From Flavobacterium sp. CF108 (GTDB lineage Bacteria; Bacteroidota; Bacteroidia; Flavobacteriales; Flavobacteriaceae): a stretch of 64,000 nt of DNA. Of this stretch, positions 8,547-17,241 are shown piece by piece. The stretch spans positions 124,001-188,000 of the forward strand of contig NZ_FQWW01000003.1 in the NCBI RefSeq assembly GCF_900129795.1, read 5' to 3'. The notes below the pieces were generated by a model. It saw only the letters and a program-made list of their open reading frames with translations, made no database searches and was not told the origin of the DNA. Position numbers and translations under genes: made by a program. The number at the start of each line of letters is the position of its first letter. Position 1 is the stretch's first letter.

Positions 8547-10844
8547 ATGAAAAATAAAAAAATAATAATTATTGGGGTTTTGTCCCTGTTTACTGTTGGA
8601 AATATGAATGCACAAAAAAAGCCGTATTTGGATAAAAACAAAACTATTGAGCAAAGAATTGATTTGCTTTTGCCTTTGATGACATTGGAGGAGAAAGTTG
8701 GACAGATGAACCAATACAATGGTTTTTGGGATGTTACAGGACCAGCTCCAAAAGGCGGAACGGCTGAATTAAAATATGAACATTTAAGAAAAGGATTAGT
8801 CGGTTCGATGTTGACGGTGCGCGGTGTAAAAGAAGTTCGTGCAGTGCAGAAAATTGCAGTTGAAGAAACCCGTTTGGGAATTCCGTTAATTATTGGATTT
8901 GACGTAATACATGGTTATAAAACGTTAAGTCCGATTCCGTTGGCAGAAGCAGCTAGCTGGGATTTGGAAGCGATTAAAAAATCGGCGGCAATTGCGGCAG
9001 ATGAAGCTTCGGCATCTGGAATTAACTGGACTTTTGGACCAAATGTCGATGTAGCAAATGATGCACGCTGGGGACGTGTGATGGAAGGTTCGGGAGAAGA
9101 TCCTTATTTGGGAAGTAAAGTAGGTTATGCAAGAGTAAAAGGTTTTCAAGGTGAAACAATAGCCGATTTAGCCAAAGTAAATACTATTGCCGCTTGTGCG
9201 AAACACTTTGCCGCTTACGGTTACGTTGAAGCCGGACTGGAATATAATATTGTTGATATCAGTAATTCTAAATTATACAATTCCGTTTTACCTCCTTTTG
9301 AAGCGACGGTTCAGGCTGGAGTTCGTACGTTTATGAATTCGTTTAATACGTTGAATGGTGTTCCTGCGACTGGAAATGTCTTTTTACAAAGAGATATTTT
9401 AAAAGGAAAATGGAAGTTTGACGGATTTGTAATTTCTGATTACGCTTCGATTCGAGAAATGATCGCGCACGGATATGCAAAAGACGAAGCCGATGCAACT
9501 GCAAAAGCGGTAATTGCAGGTTCTGATATGGATATGGAATCGTATTTATATGTTGCAAAATTGGTCGATTTAGTAAAATCAGGAAAAGTAAAAGAAACTT
9601 TGGTTGATGATGCTGTTCGTAGAATTCTTCGTGTGAAATTTGAATTGGGATTATTTGATGATCCGTACAGATATTGCGATGAAAAACGCGAGAAAGCGGT
9701 TGTTGGAAGTAAAGCTAATAATGAAGGTGTTTTGGATATGGCAAAAAAATCTATCGTTTTATTGAAGAACGAAAAGAATTTATTGCCGCTAAAAAAATCA
9801 GGACAGAAAATTGCTTTGATTGGTGCTTTAGCAAATGATAAAAACAGTCCGCTTGGAAGCTGGAGAATTGCGGCTGATGATAATACAGCGGTTTCGGTTT
9901 TAGAAGGAATGCAGCAATACAAAGACAATCAATTGGTTTTTGAAAAAGGAGCCGATTTGTTAAAACAAAAAGCAACTTTCTTAACAGAAACCGTTTTCAA
10001 CACCACAGACAAAAGCGGATTTGAAGCTGCAAAAACAGCTGCAAAAAATGCCGATGTTGTCGTTATAGTTTTGGGAGAATACGGCTTCCAGAGTGGAGAG
10101 GGAAGAAGCAGAACTGATTTGAATCTGCCAGGATTGCAACAAGAATTATTAGAAGAAATTTATAAAGTAAACCCTAATGTGGTTTTGGTCTTAAATAACG
10201 GACGTCCGTTGAGTATTCCTTGGGCTGCAGAAAATGTTCCGGCAATTGTTGAGGCTTGGCAATTGGGAACTCAAACGGGAAATGCTGTTGCCCAGGTTTT
10301 ATATGGAGATTATAATCCGAGTGGAAAACTGCCAATGTCGTTTCCTAGAAATGTTGGGCAAGTGCCAATTTATTATAACAAATACAGCACAGGAAGACCA
10401 ACAGACAGTGATAAAAATGTTTTCTGGTCACATTATATGGATGTAGAGAAAACGCCTCAATTTCCGTTTGGTTTTGGATTGAGTTATACGACTTTCGATT
10501 ATAAAAACCTGAAATTAAATAAATCTGCTTTTGCAAAAGGAGAAAAAGTTGAAGTTAGTGTTGAGGTTACAAACACTGGAAATTATGATGGCAAAGAAGT
10601 AGTTCAGTTATATATTCATGATGAATACGCAAGTATCGTTCGCCCAATAAAAGAATTAAAAGGTTTTGAATTGGTAAGTTTAAAAAAGGGAGAAACTAAA
10701 AACGTAACTTTTACTTTAACAGATAAGGAACTTGGTTTTTATGATAATGAAGGAAATTATTTAGTTGAGCCGGGAACTTTTAAAATTATGGTAGGAGGAA
10801 GTTCTGATAAAGGTTTGCAAGATGGTTTTGAAATTAAAGACTAA
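8547..10844 (+). CDS. bglX: Glycoside hydrolase family 3 beta-glucosidase
   Basis: 765 residues, the usual length of BglX-type GH3 enzymes. After a signal peptide (about 1-22) come the GH3 N-terminal barrel (about 40-370) with KHFAAYG at 219-225 and nucleophile D298 in GFVISDYA, the GH3 C-terminal alpha/beta domain (about 390-630), and a fibronectin-III-like domain (about 680-755) ending in FKIMVGG. It should act in the periplasm on short beta-glucosides, here probably removing non-reducing glucose from glucomannan oligosaccharides. It follows the two esterase genes on the same strand after a repeat-containing 177-bp gap. The symbol is by similarity of architecture only. Confidence 0.88.
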   Translation: MKNKKIIIIGVLSLFTVGNMNAQKKPYLDKNKTIEQRIDLLLPLMTLEEKVGQMNQYNGFWDVTGPAPKGGTAELKYEHLRKGLVGSMLTVRGVKEVRAVQKIAVEETRLGIPLIIGFDVIHGYKTLSPIPLAEAASWDLEAIKKSAAIAADEASASGINWTFGPNVDVANDARWGRVMEGSGEDPYLGSKVGYARVKGFQGETIADLAKVNTIAACAKHFAAYGYVEAGLEYNIVDISNSKLYNSVLPPFEATVQAGVRTFMNSFNTLNGVPATGNVFLQRDILKGKWKFDGFVISDYASIREMIAHGYAKDEADATAKAVIAGSDMDMESYLYVAKLVDLVKSGKVKETLVDDAVRRILRVKFELGLFDDPYRYCDEKREKAVVGSKANNEGVLDMAKKSIVLLKNEKNLLPLKKSGQKIALIGALANDKNSPLGSWRIAADDNTAVSVLEGMQQYKDNQLVFEKGADLLKQKATFLTETVFNTTDKSGFEAAKTAAKNADVVVIVLGEYGFQSGEGRSRTDLNLPGLQQELLEEIYKVNPNVVLVLNNGRPLSIPWAAENVPAIVEAWQLGTQTGNAVAQVLYGDYNPSGKLPMSFPRNVGQVPIYYNKYSTGRPTDSDKNVFWSHYMDVEKTPQFPFGFGLSYTTFDYKNLKLNKSAFAKGEKVEVSVEVTNTGNYDGKEVVQLYIHDEYASIVRPIKELKGFELVSLKKGETKNVTFTLTDKELGFYDNEGNYLVEPGTFKIMVGGSSDKGLQDGFEIKD

Positions 10845-11154
10845 AAGTTTTAATCTCGCAAAGGCGCAGAGTCGTAAAGTTTTTTGAATAGCCCCCCAGC
10901 TTTAGCTGGGGGAATAAGATTGGAAGTTAGAAAGGGCTTTAGCCAAACTTACAAAGTTTGGCTAAAGCCTTTTTGTTTGCGTTTATAATTCCATCCAGCT
11001 AAAGCTGGACGCTATTGATTTTAAATTTTTTTAAAAAAAACTTTGCGACTCTGCGTCTTTGCGAGATTAAAAAAACACAACTTTAGAGATTAATAGTTTT
11101 TGATATTTTCCTAACTTTAAATTCTATTAAAACTCCAACCCTTAAACTAAAACA
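10845..11154. repeat. Nested palindromic repeat element
   Basis: This 310-bp gap is filled by a nested inverted repeat. Outer arms of 34 nt at 10852-10885 and about 11033-11068 match with two mismatches (core CTCGCAAAG..CGCAGAGTC). Inside them CCAGCTTTAGCTGG at about 10896-10909 is the reverse complement of CCAGCTAAAGCTGG at 10995-11008. At the centre is a perfect 16-bp stem, 10935-10950 with 10954-10969, followed by T5, which could end transcription of the GH3 gene. No open frame is present. Confidence 0.85.
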
Positions 11155-12111
11155 ATGAAATATAACAGATGCGGAAGAAGCGGGTTATTACTGCCTGAGA
11201 TTTCCTTAGGATTATGGCATAATTTCGGTTCAGTAGATAATTTTGAAAATGCGGAATGTATTGCCGTAGAAGCTTTTGATAAAGGAATTACCCATTTTGA
11301 TTTGGCAAATAATTATGGGCCGGTTCCGGGTTCTGCCGAGGAAAATTTCGGTAAAATATTATGGCATAATTTTCAGGGAAATCTGCGTGATGAAATCGTG
11401 ATTTCTACAAAAGCCGGTTATACGATGTGGAATGGCCCTTATGGAGATTGGGGTTCCAGAAAATATCTATTATCAAGTTTAGATCAGAGTTTGAAAAGAA
11501 TGAACGTTGATTATGTTGATATTTTTTATTCGCACCGACCAGATCCTGAAACACCGATTGAAGAAACCATGATGGCGCTGGATCACGCTGTTAGAAGCGG
11601 AAAAGCACTATATGTTGGAATCAGTAATTATTCGGCAGAGCAGACTCGCGTTGCGGTTGATGTTTTAAAACAATTAGGAACACCGTGTTTGATTCATCAG
11701 GCTAAATATTCAATGTTAGAGCGCTGGGTTGAAAATGGATTGTTAGATGTTCTGGAGGAAAAAGGAGTAGGGTGTATTGCTTTTTCGCCTTTGGCACAAG
11801 GACTTTTAACAGATAAATATTTAAACGGAATTCCTGAAAATTCAAGAGCGCATAATCCAAACGGACATTTGAAAGAAAATGAAGTTACGCAGGAACGTAT
11901 TCAGAAATTAATTCAGTTAAATGAAATTGCTCAAAATAGAAATCAGTCTTTAGCACAATTGGCATTGGCTTGGCTACAAAAAGACAAACGAATTACCTCA
12001 GTTTTAATTGGTGCGAGTTCGGTAAAACAATTGTGTAATAATATTGATTGTTTGCAGAATATGGAGTTTTCGAATGATGAATTGAATGCGATTGAGAAAA
12101 TATTGACGTAA
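11155..12111 (+). CDS. Aldo/keto reductase (YghZ-like)
   Basis: 318 residues of a single aldo/keto reductase barrel. The catalytic tetrad is readable: D49 and Y54 in FDLANNYG, K86 in ISTKAG and H127 in SHRPD. The N-terminal MKYNRCGRSGLLLPEISLGLW and YGPVPGSAEENFG segments are those of the L-glyceraldehyde-3-phosphate reductase (YghZ/GprA) group of NADPH-dependent, cytoplasmic enzymes. It stands apart from the polysaccharide genes, flanked on both sides by palindromic repeats, so a role in sugar metabolism is possible but unproven. Confidence 0.85.
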   Translation: MKYNRCGRSGLLLPEISLGLWHNFGSVDNFENAECIAVEAFDKGITHFDLANNYGPVPGSAEENFGKILWHNFQGNLRDEIVISTKAGYTMWNGPYGDWGSRKYLLSSLDQSLKRMNVDYVDIFYSHRPDPETPIEETMMALDHAVRSGKALYVGISNYSAEQTRVAVDVLKQLGTPCLIHQAKYSMLERWVENGLLDVLEEKGVGCIAFSPLAQGLLTDKYLNGIPENSRAHNPNGHLKENEVTQERIQKLIQLNEIAQNRNQSLAQLALAWLQKDKRITSVLIGASSVKQLCNNIDCLQNMEFSNDELNAIEKILT

Positions 12112-12149
12112 AAAATATTTCATAAAACGCATTTCACACAAAGCATATT

Positions 12150-12233
12150 GTAGAGACGCACAGCAGTGCGTCTACGTCCAGTTTACGTTGCGTATATTCT
12201 TTGCGCATAAGACGCACTGCCGTGCGTCTCTAC
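12150..12233. repeat. Inverted repeat, GTAGAGACGCAC family
   Basis: 24-nt arms at 12150-12173 and 12210-12233 match with one mismatch, separated by 36 bp. Each arm is itself partly self-complementary (GACGCACxGCAGTGCGTC). It lies between the convergent aldo/keto reductase and GH5 genes. Confidence 0.85.
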
Positions 12234-12330
12234 GGAAAATAGGGGATGAATAATATGTTATTTATATTTTACAATATATTGAGACAGACTTTTATATGTT
12301 CTTAAATTACTCATATGGTTTAAGATTTCT

Positions 12331-13617
12331 TTATTTTTTGAATTTCAAATTATAATCTTTTACAATTTTCAATGTCGATTTATCCGAAGAAAAAACAGAA
12401 TTCAAACCTTGTGGTTCCTGTGGCGGATCTGTAGTTAAAGGATCGCCCGGATTCCATTTTCCATCTTTGTTAATTGCTTTTCCTTCACCGCCAAATCCCC
12501 AGAAATTTGCAGCTTGCAATGGACCATTATTTTTAACACTTTCGGCAACCCGGCCAAAAATATAATTATAGAAAACATTCCTGTTTGCAACAGAAGATTC
12601 TGCATTTAAGTTTTCGTTTTCTCTTGGTAAGCCAAATTCTTCAATAATAATTGGGCGTTTTAAATTGTTTGCCACTTTAATGTGATCGTCAATATATTTT
12701 CCGGCATTTTCTAAAGTTGTTGGCAGCGTTTTTTCGGCATTATTTGCTTTAAACCAATTCCAGTTTTTTGGCCAAATATGCATCGTCAAATAATCGATAT
12801 TCGGATTCTGATGCGTGCGTTCAAAAATTTCCATGCTGTCATTTGAACTGTTTTTACCTTCAGAACCGGTCGAAATTAAGTGGTTTTTGTCTAGGCTGTC
12901 AATTAAATTGACAATGTTATTTAGCCAAACTGTGAATTTTGCTTCGTTCTCTGGCGTAAAAGTTCGGGGTTCATTTCCAACCTGCCACGCCATAATGGTA
13001 TTATCTTCGGTATATTTCTTTTTAGAATATGAATTTGTTCTTCCAATAATGAATTTTGCATGATTTTCTAAACCTTTCATACAAGGTTCGCAGCTATGGA
13101 ATTGTTCTGTATACGACATAAATTGCGGCCATGTATTAGGCGGGATTGCCGGAACCGGAATTGGTCCTTTTCCATTCCATTCTAAATATTGCGACATTCC
13201 GCCAGACCATTCCCAGTTGTTTGTCAAATACAAAACGGCATACATTTTACGTTTGCTCATTTCGTTGATTAAAAAATCAAGTCCGTCCAGTAAATCTTCA
13301 TCATATTTTCCCTGCTCATACTGCAAAGCCGGACGAACGGTGAAATCGTATTTTCCGCCATCACCGCCAACTAAAATTCTCAAATTATCGATTCCATTTT
13401 TTTGTAATAAATCCAGTTCTCTAATTAATCTTTTTCGGTCGCCCACTTTTTTAGATGCCAGTAAACTTCCATACCAATAATTGGTTCCAATGTAAGCGTA
13501 TGGTTTATCACCTTTATAAAATTGGTTTCCTTTTACAGTAATTCGTTCCTGCGCCTGGCAAGCGATTGCGGAGAAAATTAAAGCAAAGCTGAGGTGTTTT
13601 AGAAATATGTTTTTCAT
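12331..13617 (-). CDS. GH5 beta-mannanase (GH5_7-like)
   Basis: 428 residues: signal peptide ending around AIAC-QAQ (C20; a lipoprotein or an ordinary exported protein), then a GH5 barrel. The N-terminal NQFYKGDKPYAYIGTNYWYG block, NNWEWSGGMSQYLEW, acid/base E216 in WQVGNEP and nucleophile E327 in IIIEEFG match endo-1,4-beta-mannanases such as GH5_7. It should cut internal mannan bonds. It is the last gene of the minus-strand mannan operon, separated from the GH26 gene by 115 bp that contain a perfect 20-bp inverted repeat, so its expression could differ from the rest. Confidence 0.85.
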   Translation of the reverse strand: MKNIFLKHLSFALIFSAIACQAQERITVKGNQFYKGDKPYAYIGTNYWYGSLLASKKVGDRKRLIRELDLLQKNGIDNLRILVGGDGGKYDFTVRPALQYEQGKYDEDLLDGLDFLINEMSKRKMYAVLYLTNNWEWSGGMSQYLEWNGKGPIPVPAIPPNTWPQFMSYTEQFHSCEPCMKGLENHAKFIIGRTNSYSKKKYTEDNTIMAWQVGNEPRTFTPENEAKFTVWLNNIVNLIDSLDKNHLISTGSEGKNSSNDSMEIFERTHQNPNIDYLTMHIWPKNWNWFKANNAEKTLPTTLENAGKYIDDHIKVANNLKRPIIIEEFGLPRENENLNAESSVANRNVFYNYIFGRVAESVKNNGPLQAANFWGFGGEGKAINKDGKWNPGDPLTTDPPQEPQGLNSVFSSDKSTLKIVKDYNLKFKK

Positions 13618-13635
13618 TGTTTATTTTTTATTAGT

Positions 13636-13720
13636 CATTGCGAGGAACGAAGCAATCTCATCTCGTATTTCATTAGCAAATCCGCTTATTGTTAGTGCGG
13701 TTGCTTCGTTCCTCGCAATG
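13636..13720. repeat. Perfect 20-bp inverted repeat
   Basis: CATTGCGAGGAACGAAGCAA at 13636-13655 and its exact reverse complement at 13701-13720 enclose a 45-bp AT-rich loop. It sits inside the operon between the GH26 and GH5 genes and could fold in the mRNA; no U-tract follows, so it is not a typical terminator. Confidence 0.85.
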
Positions 13721-13732
13721 AGATGCTTTGTA

Positions 13733-14968
13733 TTATTTTGGCATTTCATACATCTTCGGCAGGGAATTCAATAATGCCGATTTTGTTTTGGTGCTAAAAG
13801 TTTTAAAATCTGCTGCATTTGAAACCGAACCATTTGGGACATAATATCCATCGTTGTTATTGTTCCAGAACATTACATAACTAACCTGAATATCGTTTGC
13901 TGTTAAAGCGTCATATAAATAAGTTGAAAACCAGTTTGTAACCGGCGGAATTGAACTTGTAACTCTATAACCCGTTTCGGTTAAAGCTGTGATTTTTACT
14001 TTGGTTTTAGCAATGTCAGAGATCATTTTCAGTTTTGCATTGGCTTTGCCTGAACCTGTAGAACCTTGATTGTTGAAATCTCCATAATTGTCCATTCCCA
14101 GAATATCGACGTATTTATCGCCCGGATATCGGCTTAAATAACTGCTTTCTGTTGTGTAGGAGTTGTCTGGAGAAAACGCATATAAAATGTTGTGAACGCC
14201 TTTTGTGTTTTTCAAATAATCAACTGTAAATTGATAGGCTTGTTTATATTCGTCAGCGGTGCAGTAATTTGCGCCCCACCAAAACCAGCTTCCGTCGAAT
14301 TCATGAAAAGGTCTGAAAATTATCGGAATCAATTCTCCATTTGAGCCTTTTAAGTTTAAAACTACGCTGGCTACTTTGTCCAATTTTTTCTTGTACCATT
14401 CGTGATTGGTTCCGCCTGGTAAAATACTTTTAAAAGCAGTTGCTTTTTCTTGTGCCGACATATCGGCTGCATAAAAAGATTCGTCTTTAAAAGGTTCTCT
14501 TATATGCCAGCTGAAGGTGTTGATTATACCTTTCGCGTAAGCGGCTTTAACATCGTTTGTAATTTTTACTTCTTGCTGATAAAACCAGTTATCGGCTTGA
14601 TTGTTATTGTTTTTATCAGTAATAAACATAAAATCTGAACCTAAAATGGCGGGATCAAAACCTGTATTTTTTTTGATGTCAGAATCTCCACCGGCATCTT
14701 GATAAAAACTGTTAAAGGCATCCTGCTGACCAATTGCCACTTTTGTTTTTGCCAGTCTTTTTAAGTTATAAAATAAAGCCACGGTTTCTTTAGTAGGATT
14801 TGCATCAACCATGTACGTGGCAGCATTTTGCGTTGTTAAAGGATCGCTTTGCGTTGGCGGATCTACTATAACTATAGTTTCGTCCTCTGTTTCTTTATCT
14901 GAAGAACAGCTTGCAAATGCTAAAATTGATAAGCTGGCAAGTACTGTTTTTATAAAATATTTTTTCAT
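13733..14968 (-). CDS. GH26 beta-mannanase lipoprotein
   Basis: 411 residues. The N-terminus has a lipoprotein signal with C21 followed by an acidic SSDKETEDE stretch, the kind of signal that directs flavobacterial lipoproteins to the cell surface. The GH26 barrel has acid/base E223 in RPFHEFDGSWFWWG and nucleophile E331 in ITALTETGY. It probably makes the first surface cuts in mannan. It lies 8 bp after the tandem binding-module gene, so the two are coexpressed and may work as a pair on the surface (inference). Confidence 0.9.
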   Translation of the reverse strand: MKKYFIKTVLASLSILAFASCSSDKETEDETIVIVDPPTQSDPLTTQNAATYMVDANPTKETVALFYNLKRLAKTKVAIGQQDAFNSFYQDAGGDSDIKKNTGFDPAILGSDFMFITDKNNNNQADNWFYQQEVKITNDVKAAYAKGIINTFSWHIREPFKDESFYAADMSAQEKATAFKSILPGGTNHEWYKKKLDKVASVVLNLKGSNGELIPIIFRPFHEFDGSWFWWGANYCTADEYKQAYQFTVDYLKNTKGVHNILYAFSPDNSYTTESSYLSRYPGDKYVDILGMDNYGDFNNQGSTGSGKANAKLKMISDIAKTKVKITALTETGYRVTSSIPPVTNWFSTYLYDALTANDIQVSYVMFWNNNNDGYYVPNGSVSNAADFKTFSTKTKSALLNSLPKMYEMPK

Positions 14969-14976
14969 TTAAATTT

Positions 14977-16005
14977 TCATTTAGAGACTTTAATCTCGAT
15001 GTTATCAGCTAATAATGTTCCTGTACAATTGCTTAGGGCAATCATAATTCTGTATTTAATTGCCCCTTGGGGAATTGTAAATGTTTTTTGAAATGATGTC
15101 CAGTCTGTATTGCCGGTTACAGTTGCAGCCATCATATCTTCCTGTGCTTTATTGTCTTTGTCATTTTTAAATTCGATAATAATCATACCATTATTCCAGC
15201 TGTCTTTTCCTTGTTTAATGTTTTTTGCTTTTAGCCATCCTGAAATCTGTAAGCTTTTATCTCCGTCAGTGAGATCTGAAATTTGATCAACAGCTTTCCA
15301 TTCAGCAATATCCGAAGTTATTTCTAAAGCTGATTTTCCTTCTTTTTTATCTTCAGCTGTAATTGAACCTGAACCATTCCACGATGCTAAATTTTCTTCA
15401 AAATTGCCATTAAGAAATAGTTTTGGAGCAGAACTTAATTTTTCAGACTCACTTACTGTAGGCGTATTTTGTTTTAAATACTCTTCTTCTAAAAGAGTGG
15501 TAACTTTTACATCATCAAAATAAATGGTGCCGTTGGTTTGTGCCAGAGCAAGCATAATGCGGACTTTTTTTGCTTCGTCTGGAACTTTTACAGTTTTTTT
15601 ATAATTTGTCCATCCAGTTGTTCCTTTTACCTGAGCAAAAGTTTCGGATATAATTTCTTTATTGGCTGAATTTGTAAACGCTGCAATTGCTGCACCGGCT
15701 TTATAAGCTTCTTTTTGCTCTTCAATACTTTCAGATTTAATCCAAATGCTAAATTCCAGAGCGTAAATATTTTTTGGGATGTTTATAGTTTGATCAATGG
15801 CCTTCCATTCGGCACCAACAAACTGATTGATTGCCGCGCAGCTTTTTCCTGATTTTTTATCATATGGAGTAATATAGGCCGCGTCGCTGCCGTTCCAGTT
15901 GACAAACTCATATTCAAAACCGGGATTTTTAACAAGGTTGCCTTGTGCATTTGTTATTGTAGTTAGAAATAATAAACTAAAAAGAAAGAGTGGTTTCATA
16001 AGCAA
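14977..16005 (-). CDS. Tandem carbohydrate-binding-module-like protein
   Basis: 342 residues: signal peptide with cleavage near A20-Q21, then two homologous beta-sandwich-like repeats at about 23-170 and 195-342. Each has NPGFE or NGNFE, a WNGS turn, a DKKxGKSA loop, EWKAxDQ, and ends with IMxALxxxxGTxxxDxxxV, a pattern like CBM4/9/16-type modules. No catalytic domain is present. It lies between the 2-epimerase and GH26 genes, which suggests a mannan-binding accessory protein. A second ATG at codon 3 is an alternative start. No lipobox was seen, so its location (periplasm or secreted) is open. Confidence 0.65.
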   Translation of the reverse strand: MLMKPLFLFSLLFLTTITNAQGNLVKNPGFEYEFVNWNGSDAAYITPYDKKSGKSCAAINQFVGAEWKAIDQTINIPKNIYALEFSIWIKSESIEEQKEAYKAGAAIAAFTNSANKEIISETFAQVKGTTGWTNYKKTVKVPDEAKKVRIMLALAQTNGTIYFDDVKVTTLLEEEYLKQNTPTVSESEKLSSAPKLFLNGNFEENLASWNGSGSITAEDKKEGKSALEITSDIAEWKAVDQISDLTDGDKSLQISGWLKAKNIKQGKDSWNNGMIIIEFKNDKDNKAQEDMMAATVTGNTDWTSFQKTFTIPQGAIKYRIMIALSNCTGTLLADNIEIKVSK

Positions 16006-16045
16006 TATTTTTTAGTACAATAATTTTTTTGATAAACAGAAAACT

Positions 16046-17236
16046 TTATGTTTTTATCCTTGTAATAAGTTCTAAACAAGCGCGGCTGTTATGATAAGGG
16101 CATTTCCAAAATCCAGCTTTGTCTTTTTCTATTAAAGAATAATCTTTGTAAATTCCCCAAAACCATTCGCCATTTTTAAGATCGAGAATGTGTTTTTTTA
16201 TGAATTTCCAGTTTTTTAAAACGATTTCCAGATAATCTTCATTTCTAGTTAATTGATAAGCGTTGTAAAAACCAATTAAGGCTTCGGCTTGAACCCACCA
16301 ATGTTTTTCGGCAATTAATTCGTTTTTTTTGGGATCAAATTCGTACCATAAACCTCCGTCAGTATCTAACCCTTCTTTGGTAACTTTGGCAATTTGAACG
16401 GCATGTTTTCTATAATTGGCAACTAAATTTTCTTCTTCTAAAATCTCGGCACATTGCAATAAAAGCCACGCCGCTTCGATATCGTGTCCGTATGAAATAA
16501 CATCCGGTTTTTCGATCCAGTTTTCATCAAAAAATAGACGAAGATGTCCGGTTTCGGTATTTATAAAATGCTTTTCGATCGTTTCTAATAATTCGATGCT
16601 GTTTTTTCGAAGCGTTTCATCTTTCCATACTTTATACAAATTTGCATAGGCTTCAATAATATGCAAATGCGTGTTCATTGTCTTTTTTTCGTTGGCATCT
16701 TTATCGCTTAAACGTAAGTCTTCAATTGGCCGCCAATTTCTTGTAAAAGCTTCCAGATAACCCTTGTTTACAGGATCGTAACTGTGTTTCTGAATTTTTA
16801 AGTATAAATTTTTGGCTATTTCTAAAGCTTTTTCGTCTTTAGAAATAGCATAATATTCCGTTAAACCATAAACCGCAAATGCTAAAGCATAGATTTGATT
16901 TTTGGTGTCTTTTGGGGTTTTATCAACATTAATACTCCAAAATAAACCTCCAAATTCGGCGTCATAAAAATATTTTGAAAGAAAATCAAAAGCCCTTTCG
17001 GCAATCTTTTTATGATTTTCTTTTTTGGTGACTTGATAACTTGATGAAAAAGTCCAAAGAATTCTTGAATTCAAAACAGAACCTTTTTCGGCATTGGCAA
17101 TCAGATGATCGTTAAAATCAATCTGACCAATAAAACCTTCGTTTTGAGTATCAAGCGTATGTTTTATCCAATAATTTAAAATAGAATCCAGTTCTGTTGT
17201 TAGCTCCGTTTTTAGCTGTTTTACAGTGGTACACAC
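16046..17236 (-). CDS. Cellobiose/mannobiose 2-epimerase (AGE family)
   Basis: 396 residues, no signal peptide. The (alpha/alpha)6-barrel AGE-family blocks are clear: LNSRILWTFSSSY at about 57-69, NTHLHIIEAYANLY, SYGHDIEAAWLLLQC and KHWWVQAEALIGFYNAYQL, each carrying histidine or tryptophan residues typical of cellobiose 2-epimerases. In mannan loci the enzyme turns mannobiose into mannosyl-glucose, the substrate of GH130 phosphorylases. The neighbouring GH130 gene ends only 5 bp upstream of this start, which strongly supports that pathway. Confidence 0.88.
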   Translation of the reverse strand: MCTTVKQLKTELTTELDSILNYWIKHTLDTQNEGFIGQIDFNDHLIANAEKGSVLNSRILWTFSSSYQVTKKENHKKIAERAFDFLSKYFYDAEFGGLFWSINVDKTPKDTKNQIYALAFAVYGLTEYYAISKDEKALEIAKNLYLKIQKHSYDPVNKGYLEAFTRNWRPIEDLRLSDKDANEKKTMNTHLHIIEAYANLYKVWKDETLRKNSIELLETIEKHFINTETGHLRLFFDENWIEKPDVISYGHDIEAAWLLLQCAEILEEENLVANYRKHAVQIAKVTKEGLDTDGGLWYEFDPKKNELIAEKHWWVQAEALIGFYNAYQLTRNEDYLEIVLKNWKFIKKHILDLKNGEWFWGIYKDYSLIEKDKAGFWKCPYHNSRACLELITRIKT

Positions 17237-17241
17237 GATAC

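Noticed and set aside
9440..9928. 162-residue open frame antisense to the GH3 gene
   Set aside because: It overlaps a well-supported catalytic gene and shows no family motif; composition mirrors the opposite strand.
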